DNA of 17,609 bases from assembly GCA_050725495.1 (NCBI GenBank), contig JBOHHM010000089.1, forward strand, positions 1-17,609, written 5' to 3'. How positions within the stretch are numbered: position 1 is the first letter of the stretch; the number at the start of each line of letters is the position of its first letter. Below, in pieces: positions 1-6,321 of the stretch. The notes under the pieces are model-generated. The model searched no databases. It was not told where the DNA came from and worked only from the letters and a program-made list of their open reading frames with translations. Made by a program: the position numbers and the translations under genes. Origin of the DNA: JBOHHM01 sp050725495. GTDB lineage: Bacteria > Pseudomonadota > Gammaproteobacteria > Burkholderiales > Burkholderiaceae_C.

Positions 1-120
1 CTGCAGCACCGGCTGGCCGCGCAGCAGCGCCTGCAGCTTGTGGACGGTTCCGCCCGAGGCGGCAAAACGCTCGCCCCGGCCGGAGGCGAGAACCAGAACA
101 ACAGGTGATGAATGAGTCAT
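1..120 (-). CDS. MobA/MocA-like nucleotidyltransferase, N-terminal 40 codons only
   Basis: The first 40 residues of a protein whose remainder lies beyond the left edge. It begins MTHSSPVVLVLASGRGERF and continues to a GG-x-x-x-K segment, which is the N-terminal nucleotide-binding signature (LAxGxGxRxG...K) of the MobA-like NTP transferase family. MocA and its relatives add CMP or GMP to molybdopterin to make the cofactor of molybdenum hydroxylases in the cytoplasm. The gene lies 60 bases after the molybdopterin hydroxylase subunit on the same strand, the usual place for a dedicated cofactor maturation factor. No clear Shine-Dalgarno sequence precedes the ATG; a strong hairpin sits just upstream instead. 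The family call is fairly safe from the motif and context; CTP versus GTP specificity cannot be told from this fragment. Confidence 0.75.
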   Translation of the reverse strand, partial: MTHSSPVVLVLASGRGERFAASGGTVHKLQALLRGQPVLQ

Positions 121-143
121 GGTGAGCACGCGAAACATCTGCT

Positions 144-168
144 GCGGCTGAGCCCCTGGCTCAGCCGC
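144..168 (-). promoter_or_regulatory. Perfect 11-bp stem-loop between hydroxylase subunit gene and mocA-like gene
   Basis: GCGGCTGAGCC and GGCTCAGCCGC form a perfect 11-base-pair stem with a 3-base loop in the 60-base gap. No T-run follows on the minus strand, so it does not look like an intrinsic terminator. It could be an mRNA processing or stabilising hairpin, or lower expression of the nucleotidyltransferase, whose ATG lies 23 bases further on. Confidence 0.55.
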
Positions 169-180
169 CGCGTGATCCGC

Positions 181-2448
181 TCACGCCAGCTTGAACGGCA
201 GCTCGCGCGGGGTCTTGCCGGTCAGGCGTGCCACGGCATTGGCGAACGCCGGCGCCAGCGCCGGCAGGCCCGGCTCGCCCATGCCCGTGGGCGGATCGGC
301 GCTGGGCACGATGTGGACCGCGATCTGCGGCATGTCGGTGATGCGCGGCACCATGTAGTCGCCGAAATTGCTCTGCTCGACCAGGCCGTCCTTGAGCGTG
401 ATGGCCGCGCCGGGCAGGCACATGCCCAAGCCCATCAGCGCCGCGCCCTGCACCTGCGCTTCCACGCTCAGCGGGTTGACGGCCAGGTTGCAATGCACGC
501 CGGCCGTGACCTGGTGCAGCCTGGGCCTGCCTTCCTTCACCGAGGCTTCGACCACATAGGCCACGACCGAGTTGAACGACTCATGCACCGCCACGCCCCA
601 GGCCCGGCCGGCCGGCAGTGTGCGCCTGCCGTAGCCGGACTTGTCGACCGCGAGCTGCAGCGCGGCCTTGTGGCGCGGATGCTGGTCCCCCATGAGCTTC
701 AGGCGATAGGCGACCGGGTCCTGGCCGGTGGCGCGGGCGATCTCGTCGAGCAGGGTTTCCATCACATAGGCCGTATGGGTCGAGCCGACCGATCGCCACC
801 ACAGCACCGGCACATTGACCTGCGGGTGGTGCACCGACAGCCGCATCGGGATCTCGTACGGCTCCTTCATGCCTTCGACCATCGTGCCGTCGATGCCGTC
901 CTTCACCATGAAGCTCTCGAACGGCGAGCCCTTGAGGATGGACTGGCCGACGATCACATGGTCCCAGGCCAGGATGCGGCCCTGGTCGTCGAAGCCGATC
1001 TCGGCACGGTGCACATGCAGCGGGCGGTAGTAGCCGCCCTTGATGTCGTCCTCGCGGCTCCACAGCGTGCGAATCGGGGCGTCCAGGCCGGCCGCGCGCG
1101 CGGCCTTGGCGACGGTGCAGGCCTCGACCACATAGTCGCTGCTCGGGATCGCGCGCCGGCCAAAGCCGCCGCCGGCCATCTGGACATGGACCTGGATGTT
1201 GGGCGGCGCGATGCCCAGCACCTTGGACGCGGACAGGACGTCGAATCCCGGCATCTGCGTGCCCATCCAGAGCTCGGCCCGGTCGGCGGCCAGCGCCACC
1301 GTGCAATTGAGCGGCTCCATGGGCGCATGGGCCAGGTAGGGAAAGCTGAACTCGGCGCTGAGCTTCTTCGGCGCGGCGGCCAGCGGGCCCATGTCGGCAT
1401 CGAACTTGACGAGCCCGGGCTGCTTCGCGAGGTCCCGGTACTGCGCCAGCAGCTGGACGGTATCGGCTTTTTGCACACCTTCGCCGTCCCACACCAGCTT
1501 GAGCGCATCGCGCCCCTGCTTGGCGGCCCAGTAACCGCTGGCGACCACGGCCACCCCCTCGCCGCCCCGGTCCAGCGGGATGCGCAGCACGGCCTTCACG
1601 CCCGACACGGCTTTCGCCGCGGCGTCATCGAGCGATTGGACCTTGCCGGAGAACACCGGCGGATGGGCCACGACGGCCGTCAGCAGGCCGGGCAGCTTCA
1701 CGTCGATGCCATAGCTCTGCATGCCGCTGGACTTGGCCCGGCTGTCGAGGCGCCGCGTGGGCTTGCCAATCAGGCGGAATTGCTTCGGGTCCTTGAGCGC
1801 CACTTTCTCGGGCACGGGCCGCTTCATCGCAGCCTCGGCCAGCTCGCCATAGCCGAGCCTCCGGCTGCCGGGGCCGATCACCGTGCCGTTGCGCGTGCGC
1901 AGGCTGGCAGCGTCCACGCCCCACTGCGCGGCGGCGGCCGCCACCAGCATGGCGCGGGTGCGGGCGCCGAGCTCGCGGTACTGGGTGTAGGAGTTCTTGA
2001 TCGAGTTCGAGCCGCCGGTCAGGTGCATACCCAAGGCCGGGTCCACATAGGCCGGCTCGGCATTGCCGTGCACCGATTTGACCTTGCTCCAGTCGGCGTC
2101 GAGCTCCTCGGCCAGGATCAGCGGCAGGCCGGTTTCCACACCCTGGCCGAAATCGAGCCGATTGATGGTGACCGTGACCGTGCCGTCCCGGTCGATGCGC
2201 ACAAAGGCTGCGGGCTGCTCGGTCGCTTTGAGGCCGGCCGCTGGCGCGCCCTGCGCCGTCGCACAGAGCGGCGCCCCCACCGGCACGATCGCCAGCGCAA
2301 AGCCGGACGCGGTGGCGAGCTTGACGAAGCTGCGCCGCGAGAGCTCGGCAGTTGCTATTGAATCTGTAGCGCCTTGCGCCCTTTCTGCAAGGGCCATGAG
2401 CCCTTTGGGCATCGAAGAGCGAACCAGGTCAGCGGATGGGAAATGCAT
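181..2448 (-). CDS. iorB: Xanthine dehydrogenase family molybdopterin-binding subunit, isoquinoline 1-oxidoreductase beta-like, Tat-exported
   Basis: The 755-residue large subunit of a two-subunit molybdenum hydroxylase that oxidises a heterocycle or aldehyde with water as oxygen donor. An SRRSFVK twin-arginine motif (Arg38-Arg39) followed by a hydrophobic stretch and ATAQGAPA marks a Tat signal, so the enzyme should work in the periplasm. Family motifs: AHAPMEPLNCTV, cofactor-binding AGGGFGRR at about 425-432, WWRSVGSTHTAYVMET, and GEPGLPALAPA near the C-terminus, whose Glu725 is the expected catalytic glutamate. The start chosen has GAGGAG at good spacing, which overlaps the stop of the upstream small subunit; an in-frame extension to 2631 is a shadow of that gene. 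Residues 13-32 are encoded by a palindromic repeat, so the N-terminus before the Tat motif is unusual, and Met13 or Met18 are alternative starts. The substrate is unknown; isoquinoline is only the name of the family's founding member. Confidence 0.9.
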   Translation of the reverse strand: MHFPSADLVRSSMPKGLMALAERAQGATDSIATAELSRRSFVKLATASGFALAIVPVGAPLCATAQGAPAAGLKATEQPAAFVRIDRDGTVTVTINRLDFGQGVETGLPLILAEELDADWSKVKSVHGNAEPAYVDPALGMHLTGGSNSIKNSYTQYRELGARTRAMLVAAAAAQWGVDAASLRTRNGTVIGPGSRRLGYGELAEAAMKRPVPEKVALKDPKQFRLIGKPTRRLDSRAKSSGMQSYGIDVKLPGLLTAVVAHPPVFSGKVQSLDDAAAKAVSGVKAVLRIPLDRGGEGVAVVASGYWAAKQGRDALKLVWDGEGVQKADTVQLLAQYRDLAKQPGLVKFDADMGPLAAAPKKLSAEFSFPYLAHAPMEPLNCTVALAADRAELWMGTQMPGFDVLSASKVLGIAPPNIQVHVQMAGGGFGRRAIPSSDYVVEACTVAKAARAAGLDAPIRTLWSREDDIKGGYYRPLHVHRAEIGFDDQGRILAWDHVIVGQSILKGSPFESFMVKDGIDGTMVEGMKEPYEIPMRLSVHHPQVNVPVLWWRSVGSTHTAYVMETLLDEIARATGQDPVAYRLKLMGDQHPRHKAALQLAVDKSGYGRRTLPAGRAWGVAVHESFNSVVAYVVEASVKEGRPRLHQVTAGVHCNLAVNPLSVEAQVQGAALMGLGMCLPGAAITLKDGLVEQSNFGDYMVPRITDMPQIAVHIVPSADPPTGMGEPGLPALAPAFANAVARLTGKTPRELPFKLA
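2354..2410. repeat. Palindromic interspersed repeat (Comamonadaceae type) inside the iorB-like gene
   Basis: Three nested hairpins occur in a row: GCTA...TAGC (2354-2370), CCTTGC...GCAAGG with a 9-base loop (2372-2392) and GCCC-TTT-GGGC (2400-2410). The mixture of a GCTATT...GTAGC arm and a TTGCGCCC...GCAAGGGCC arm resembles short intergenic repeats that I recall from Comamonadaceae genomes. Here it lies in frame in coding sequence. The inverted repeats are seen directly; the family assignment is from memory. Confidence 0.5.
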
Positions 2449-2459
2449 GTCGGTTCTCC

Positions 2460-2921
2460 TCAGGCAGCGGCCTTGGCGGCATCCTTGATCGCAGCGCGAA
2501 TGCGCGCATAGGTGCCGCAGCGGCAGATGTTGCCGGCCATGGCGGCGTCGATGTCGGCGTCGCTGGGCTGGCGCTTGGTCTTGAGCAGCGCGGTGGCGCT
2601 CATGATCTGGCCGCTCTGGCAGTAGCCGCACTGGGCCACGTCATGCCTGATCCAGGCATCCTGCACCGCCCTGCCGACCTTGTCGCCGGCCGCGGCTTCG
2701 ATGGTGGTGAGCTTCTGGCCCGCCGCCGCCGAGATCGGCGTCACGCAGGAGCGGATCGGCGCGCCATTGAGGTGCACGGTGCAGGCGCCGCAAAACGCCT
2801 GGCCGCAGCCGAACTTGGTGCCGGTCAGGCCCAGCGTGTCGCGCAGCGCCCAGAGGATGGGGGTGACGGGGTCGGCATCGACCGAAGTCGCTTTGCCGTT
2901 CAGGGTGAGGTTGACAGGCAT
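2460..2921 (-). CDS. iorA: (2Fe-2S)-binding small subunit of molybdenum hydroxylase, isoquinoline 1-oxidoreductase alpha-like
   Basis: A 153-residue protein with two [2Fe-2S] clusters that passes electrons from the molybdenum centre to an acceptor. The plant-ferredoxin-like N-terminal domain has Cys39, Cys44, Cys47 and Cys59 (FGCGQAFCGACTV...RSC); the helical C-terminal domain has Cys98, Cys101, Cys133 and Cys135 (CGYCQSG and ICRCGTY). All eight ligands are present and the length is normal for this family. The start is set by AAGGAG seven bases before ATG; a longer in-frame start 13 codons upstream lacks this support. It has no signal peptide of its own, so it would be carried to the periplasm with its Tat-tagged partner. 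The stop codon overlaps the ribosome binding site of the large-subunit gene, implying tight co-expression. There is no separate FAD subunit gene in the visible operon, as usual for the Ior type. Confidence 0.93.
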   Translation of the reverse strand: MPVNLTLNGKATSVDADPVTPILWALRDTLGLTGTKFGCGQAFCGACTVHLNGAPIRSCVTPISAAAGQKLTTIEAAAGDKVGRAVQDAWIRHDVAQCGYCQSGQIMSATALLKTKRQPSDADIDAAMAGNICRCGTYARIRAAIKDAAKAAA

Positions 2922-2977
2922 GGGACAGCTCCTTGTGCAAGGATCGCGTTGTACTCCCAATCGGGCGACCGTGCACG

Positions 2978-2997
2978 CGGGCCCGGTTCGGGGCCCG
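2978..2997. promoter_or_regulatory. GC-rich inverted repeat between divergent iorA-like and pdxH genes
   Basis: CGGGCCC and GGGCCCG are separated by six bases (7-bp arms) in the 94-base gap between the divergently read hydroxylase operon and pdxH, just upstream of the pdxH -10 box. It could be an operator or chance in GC-rich DNA. No regulator gene is adjacent. Confidence 0.25.
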
Positions 2998-3003
2998 GCT
3001 TCC

Positions 3004-3009
3004 TACAAT
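3004..3009 (+). promoter_or_regulatory. Candidate -10 box (TACAAT) for pdxH
   Basis: TACAAT matches the sigma70 -10 consensus at five of six positions and ends six bases before the pdxH ATG, which would place the transcription start at or next to the A of the start codon. No Shine-Dalgarno sequence precedes that ATG, consistent with a leaderless message. No convincing -35 hexamer is seen at normal spacing. Confidence 0.45.
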
Positions 3010-3015
3010 CGGGCC

Positions 3016-3651
3016 ATGAACATCGCCGACCTCCGCAAGAGCTACGAACGCGCCGAACTCAGCGAAGAGGCTTCGCAGGCCGACCCGCTGAAGCAGTTCG
3101 ACCAGTGGCTCAACGAAGCCATTGCGGCCGCCATGCCCGAGCCCAATGCCATGACCCTGGCCACCGTCGCGGGCAACCTGCGCCCCAGCACCCGTGTCGT
3201 GCTGATCAAGGGCTATGACGAGCACGGCATCGTCTGGTATACGAATTACGACAGCCGCAAGGGCAAGGAACTGGCGGGCAATCCGTTTGCCGCGCTGCAG
3301 TTTCACTGGGTCGAACTCGAGCGCGTGGTGCGCATCGAAGGCCGGGTGGAAAAAATCAGCGCCGAGGAAAGCGACGCTTATTTCAACAGCCGCCCGCTCG
3401 ATTCACGCATAGGCGCCTGGGCCAGCCCGCAAAGCCAGGTGATTTCAGGCCGGGGCGTGCTGGTCGCCAATGCGGCCAGGTACGGAGCGCAGTTCCTGCT
3501 GAGGCCGCCGCGCCCGCCGCACTGGGGCGGCTACCGCCTCGTGCCCGACAGCTGGGAGTTCTGGCAGGGTCGCAAAAGCCGGCTGCATGACCGGCTTCGC
3601 TACAGGCTTGATAGCGACTCACGCTGGATCCGCGAGCGCCTGGCGCCCTGA
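3016..3651 (+). CDS. pdxH: Pyridoxamine 5'-phosphate oxidase
   Basis: A 211-residue FMN enzyme that oxidises pyridoxine or pyridoxamine 5'-phosphate to pyridoxal 5'-phosphate with oxygen, in the cytoplasm. The FMN-binding core is visible as RPSTRVVLIK (56-65), WYTNYDSRKGKEL (74-86) and FHWVELERVVRIEGRVEK (96-113), followed by SRPLDSRIGAWAS. The C-terminal family signature WEFWQGRKSRLHDR (180-193) and the final RERLAP match the E. coli protein closely, and the length is within the normal range (E. coli 218). The ATG chosen matches the usual N-terminus; in-frame codons upstream run through the divergent small-subunit gene and are not real. It is the only plus-strand gene here and a housekeeping gene, so it probably belongs to the chromosomal backbone. 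The product is the cofactor of the aminotransferase at the other end, but nothing links the two genes directly. Confidence 0.97.
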   Translation: MNIADLRKSYERAELSEEASQADPLKQFDQWLNEAIAAAMPEPNAMTLATVAGNLRPSTRVVLIKGYDEHGIVWYTNYDSRKGKELAGNPFAALQFHWVELERVVRIEGRVEKISAEESDAYFNSRPLDSRIGAWASPQSQVISGRGVLVANAARYGAQFLLRPPRPPHWGGYRLVPDSWEFWQGRKSRLHDRLRYRLDSDSRWIRERLAP

Positions 3652-3810
3652 AGCACCCGCCCCGCCTGGCAGCCGCGCGGGCCGGCGAGAGTAAAGGGCG
3701 TGACGATCCATCCAGCGGTGGTAGCTGTCCATCGCCGTACCCCAGCACAAGGCAGCGTGCCAGTTCCTGGCAACGTCATCAAACGGCCCGACGGCTTGCG
3801 AGAAACTCAC
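3652..3810 (-). pseudogene. Decayed C-terminal fragment of an amidase-signature enzyme
   Basis: Directly after the tandem stops (TAG TGA) of the Bug gene, the minus strand encodes VGPFDD...W...MDSYHRWMD, which aligns with VFPFDANIDW...MDTYHRWME in the C-terminal part of the intact amidase nearby. After this Met the homology moves to another frame, IVTPFTLAGP, matching the expected VVxxxTLAGLP, so a frameshift has occurred. It then fades before the pdxH end. At DNA level 28 bases (3707-3734) match the intact amidase gene (5008-5035) with a single mismatch. It lacks the catalytic region and any start of its own, so it is a relic of another amidase copy. Alternatively it arose from a partial duplication of the neighbouring amidase. 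The far boundary is approximate. Confidence 0.6.
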
Positions 3811-4790
3811 TACTGCGGCTGCAGGTTGATCGACTTGGCAATGGCGCGATAGGCTTGAATATCGGCCGAATAGGAACGCGCCAGCTCTGCCAGAGAAGCG
3901 CCTGAAGACGGGATCGAGCCTCCGGCTTCGATCGCCTTGCGAACCTCAGGGTTCTTCAGAGTCTCATTCATGGCCTTGTTGATTTTGGCTGCAACATCCT
4001 CAGGAACGCTCTTGCTGGTTTGTACACCAGACCACAGTCCGTAGACGAAATCTTCCATGCCCTTGCTGTCCTTGATCAGCGGGATGCTGCTCAGCTTGGG
4101 ATGTCGGCTTGCCGCAGCCAGTCCCAAAGCCTTGACTTTTCCACCCTCGATCAAGTCGGGAATATTTCCCGCCAGCGGCATGAAAACAATGTCAATCTGG
4201 CCCCCCAGCAAGTCCTGCACCAAGGGCGCACCTCCTTTGTAGGGAACATGCAGCATTTTTGTACCGGTGAGCTGAGTGAACCGCTCGCCCAAGAGGTGAT
4301 AGAGGGAGCCGGGGCCGATGCTGCCGTAGGTCAATTCCTGGTTGCCAGGACGCTTGGCCAAGGCAGCCAGTTCGTCAACACTATTGGCTGGAAGGTCCTT
4401 TCGGGCGAGCAAAACCATGGAGGTGCTACCCCAGCGGCCGACCAGTCTTAGATCTTCAGGCTTGTATCTCGCGGCGGCCATCCCGAGCGGGGTCAGTACC
4501 AGTTCCATTGGGGACCCGAGCAAAATGGTGTGTCCGTCGGCTGGTGCACTGATCACTTTCTGGACGCCAATGGCGCCACCCGCGCCAGCGACGTTCTCGA
4601 CAATGATGGTCTGCCCCAGCTGTTTGCCCATCTCTGAATTGACGACCCGTGCCATCACATCCGAGCCGCCGCCCGCCGGGTAGGGAACGACCATTGTGAT
4701 GACCTTGCTCGCAAAGCCTTGCGCCATAACCGCAGAGGCCGCGAGCGCACAGGCTGCGGCAAGGAATTTGATGACATGGTTCAGTTGCAT
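3810..4790 (-). CDS. Bug family tripartite tricarboxylate transporter substrate-binding protein (TctC-like)
   Basis: A 326-residue periplasmic solute-binding protein. Residues 1-23 form a Sec signal (hydrophobic core AAACALAASAVMA, predicted cut before QGFASK). The mature part starts with the Bug hallmark ITMVVPYPAGGGSDVMAR and has VENVAGAGGAIG, YGSIGPGSLYHLLGE, HVPYKGGAPLVQDLLGGQIDI and LGLAAASRHPKL. Bug proteins bind carboxylates, amides and similar small molecules; members are very numerous in Burkholderiales and often lack linked membrane genes, as here. AAGGAG lies before the ATG, and the gene follows the intact amidase by 21 bases, so the two are probably one transcript and the ligand may be the amidase substrate or product. 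The gene is lower in GC than its surroundings (31 of 60 bases in 4021-4080), suggesting separate origin. The exact ligand is unknown. Confidence 0.93.
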   Translation of the reverse strand: MQLNHVIKFLAAACALAASAVMAQGFASKVITMVVPYPAGGGSDVMARVVNSEMGKQLGQTIIVENVAGAGGAIGVQKVISAPADGHTILLGSPMELVLTPLGMAAARYKPEDLRLVGRWGSTSMVLLARKDLPANSVDELAALAKRPGNQELTYGSIGPGSLYHLLGERFTQLTGTKMLHVPYKGGAPLVQDLLGGQIDIVFMPLAGNIPDLIEGGKVKALGLAAASRHPKLSSIPLIKDSKGMEDFVYGLWSGVQTSKSVPEDVAAKINKAMNETLKNPEVRKAIEAGGSIPSSGASLAELARSYSADIQAYRAIAKSINLQPQ

Positions 4791-4811
4791 GGGAGTCTCC
4801 TTGACGGTGGT

Positions 4812-6296
4812 TCACTGATATTCCAGAAGTGCAGGCCGCTTCTGGGCGAAAGGGGTGGCTTGCTGCCACGCATAGGCCAGCTGCAGTACGTCCCGGTCGG
4901 CGCGTGGCCGTCCCATGAGCTGCAGCCCCATTGGTAGGCCCTGGTCGTTAAAACCGGCTGGAATACTGATCACCGGCAATCCCGCCAGAGTGCCGCCGAT
5001 GACGACTTCCATCCAGCGGTGGTAGGTGTCCATCGAATGCCCGGATATGACTTTGGGCCAATCGATGTTTGCGTCAAACGGGAACACCTGGGCGCTGGGC
5101 AGGACGAGGAAGTCGTAGCTTTCGAACAATTTGCAAACGGCCTGATACCAGGCCGAGCGCCCGCACGAGGCAAGATAAACATCGTGCCCAGTCACGCGGT
5201 GGCCCTGCTCGATCTCCCAGATCGCTTCAGGCTTGAGCAGCGCGCGCTGGCCGGCATCCGCGTACAAGGGCTGCAGGACGCCGGCCACGAGAAAGCTTCT
5301 CAGTGTGAGCCAGATGCTCCAGAGCTGCGCCATATCGAAATCGGGCCTGGCCTCGTCTACCTGGCAGCCGATGTCGGAAAAATATCGCAAGGCGTTCTTG
5401 CACAGCGGCACGACACCAGCCTGCGTTGGCAGATAGCCGCCGTAGTCACCCAGCCAGCCGATGCGCGTGCCCTTGAAGTCGCCCGCCAGCGGTGCAGCAA
5501 AGATGGAAGGGTCGTCAGCCAGCGCCATGGGCGTTCGGCGGTCGTATCCCGCCTGCACCGACAGCAGCATCGCCACGTCTTCGACGCAACGTCCCATCGG
5601 GCCTTCGCCGCCCAGCTGCTGGTAGAACACATCCGCCGTAGGGCCAAAAGGCACTCGTCCCGTCGAGGGTCGCAGTCCGTAGATGTTGTTCCAGCCAGCC
5701 GGGTTGCGCAGCGACCCCATCATGTCGCTGCCGTCTGCCACAGGAAGCATCCGAAGGGCCAATGCCACAGCCGCGCCACCACTGCTGCCCCCCGCTGACT
5801 TGCTGGTGTCCCATGCGTTGCGCGTGACCCCAAAGACCTGGTTATAGGTGTGTGAACCCAGCCCGAATTCAGGCGTGTTGGTCTTGCCCATGAGGATGGC
5901 GCCGGCCCTGCGGGCGCGTTCGACGACGATGGCATCATGCGTTGGCACATGGTGCGCAAGAGCACGCGAGCCCATGGTGGTCGCTATGCCTGCCGTGGCG
6001 GCCAGGTCCTTGGGGGCTTGCGGAAAGCCGTGCATCCATCCCATGGATTCACCGCGCTGCAGTTGACTGTCGCGGACCTCGGCTTGTTCGAGGAGCTCGT
6101 CCGCGTGCTGCAGCGATACGATGGCATTGACCTGTGGGTTCAGCCGGTGAATCTGTTCCAGGTAAGCCTGCATGACTTCCCGACACGACACTGAACGCCG
6201 ATGGATCGCAACGGAAAGCTCGGTCGCTGACATCGCGACCACTTCGGAGTGGGTGGAGCGATGGCCCATGGTTTCCAGATTTGATGCGGTTGTCAT
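4812..6296 (-). CDS. Amidase (amidase signature family), intact
   Basis: A 494-residue amidase-signature hydrolase that cleaves a carboxamide or aryl/acyl amide with a Ser-cisSer-Lys triad. The triad is complete: Lys96 in APKDLA, Ser171 in AGGSSGG and nucleophile Ser195 in SDMMGSLRNPA. The spacings of 75 and 24 residues equal those of fatty acid amide hydrolase. The C-terminal segment SGHSMDTYHRWMEVV...TLAGLPVISIPAGF...GLPMGLQLMG is also intact and length is normal. No signal peptide, so cytoplasmic. The start has CAGGGG six bases upstream; Met10 is an alternative. It lies between a truncated amidase gene and the Bug gene with gaps of 25 and 21 bases, implying co-transcription. The substrate cannot be told from the sequence; general annotations such as Asp-tRNA(Asn)/Glu-tRNA(Gln) amidotransferase are unlikely because no GatB or GatC gene is near. 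Confidence 0.9.
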   Translation of the reverse strand: MTTASNLETMGHRSTHSEVVAMSATELSVAIHRRSVSCREVMQAYLEQIHRLNPQVNAIVSLQHADELLEQAEVRDSQLQRGESMGWMHGFPQAPKDLAATAGIATTMGSRALAHHVPTHDAIVVERARRAGAILMGKTNTPEFGLGSHTYNQVFGVTRNAWDTSKSAGGSSGGAAVALALRMLPVADGSDMMGSLRNPAGWNNIYGLRPSTGRVPFGPTADVFYQQLGGEGPMGRCVEDVAMLLSVQAGYDRRTPMALADDPSIFAAPLAGDFKGTRIGWLGDYGGYLPTQAGVVPLCKNALRYFSDIGCQVDEARPDFDMAQLWSIWLTLRSFLVAGVLQPLYADAGQRALLKPEAIWEIEQGHRVTGHDVYLASCGRSAWYQAVCKLFESYDFLVLPSAQVFPFDANIDWPKVISGHSMDTYHRWMEVVIGGTLAGLPVISIPAGFNDQGLPMGLQLMGRPRADRDVLQLAYAWQQATPFAQKRPALLEYQ

Positions 6297-6321
6297 GCGA
6301 ACCCCTGCAGGCAAGTGGCTT

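Noticed and set aside
112..2361. Very long plus-strand open frame (749 codons) opposite the molybdopterin subunit
   Set aside because: Arg/His/Ala-rich mirror frame typical of high-GC DNA; the minus-strand gene has all family motifs and a ribosome binding site.
2449..2631. N-terminal extension of the molybdopterin subunit up to 2631
   Set aside because: The extension reads through the small-subunit gene in another frame; the start at 2448 has GAGGAG and normal spacing.
2958..3014. CAATCGGGC occurring twice (2958-2966 and 3006-3014) upstream of pdxH as paired regulator sites
   Set aside because: Nine bases in GC-rich DNA with no symmetry and no regulator nearby; chance is a sufficient explanation.
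3640..3700. Bidirectional terminator between pdxH and the Bug gene
   Set aside because: GC-rich segments pair only weakly and no T-run follows on either strand.
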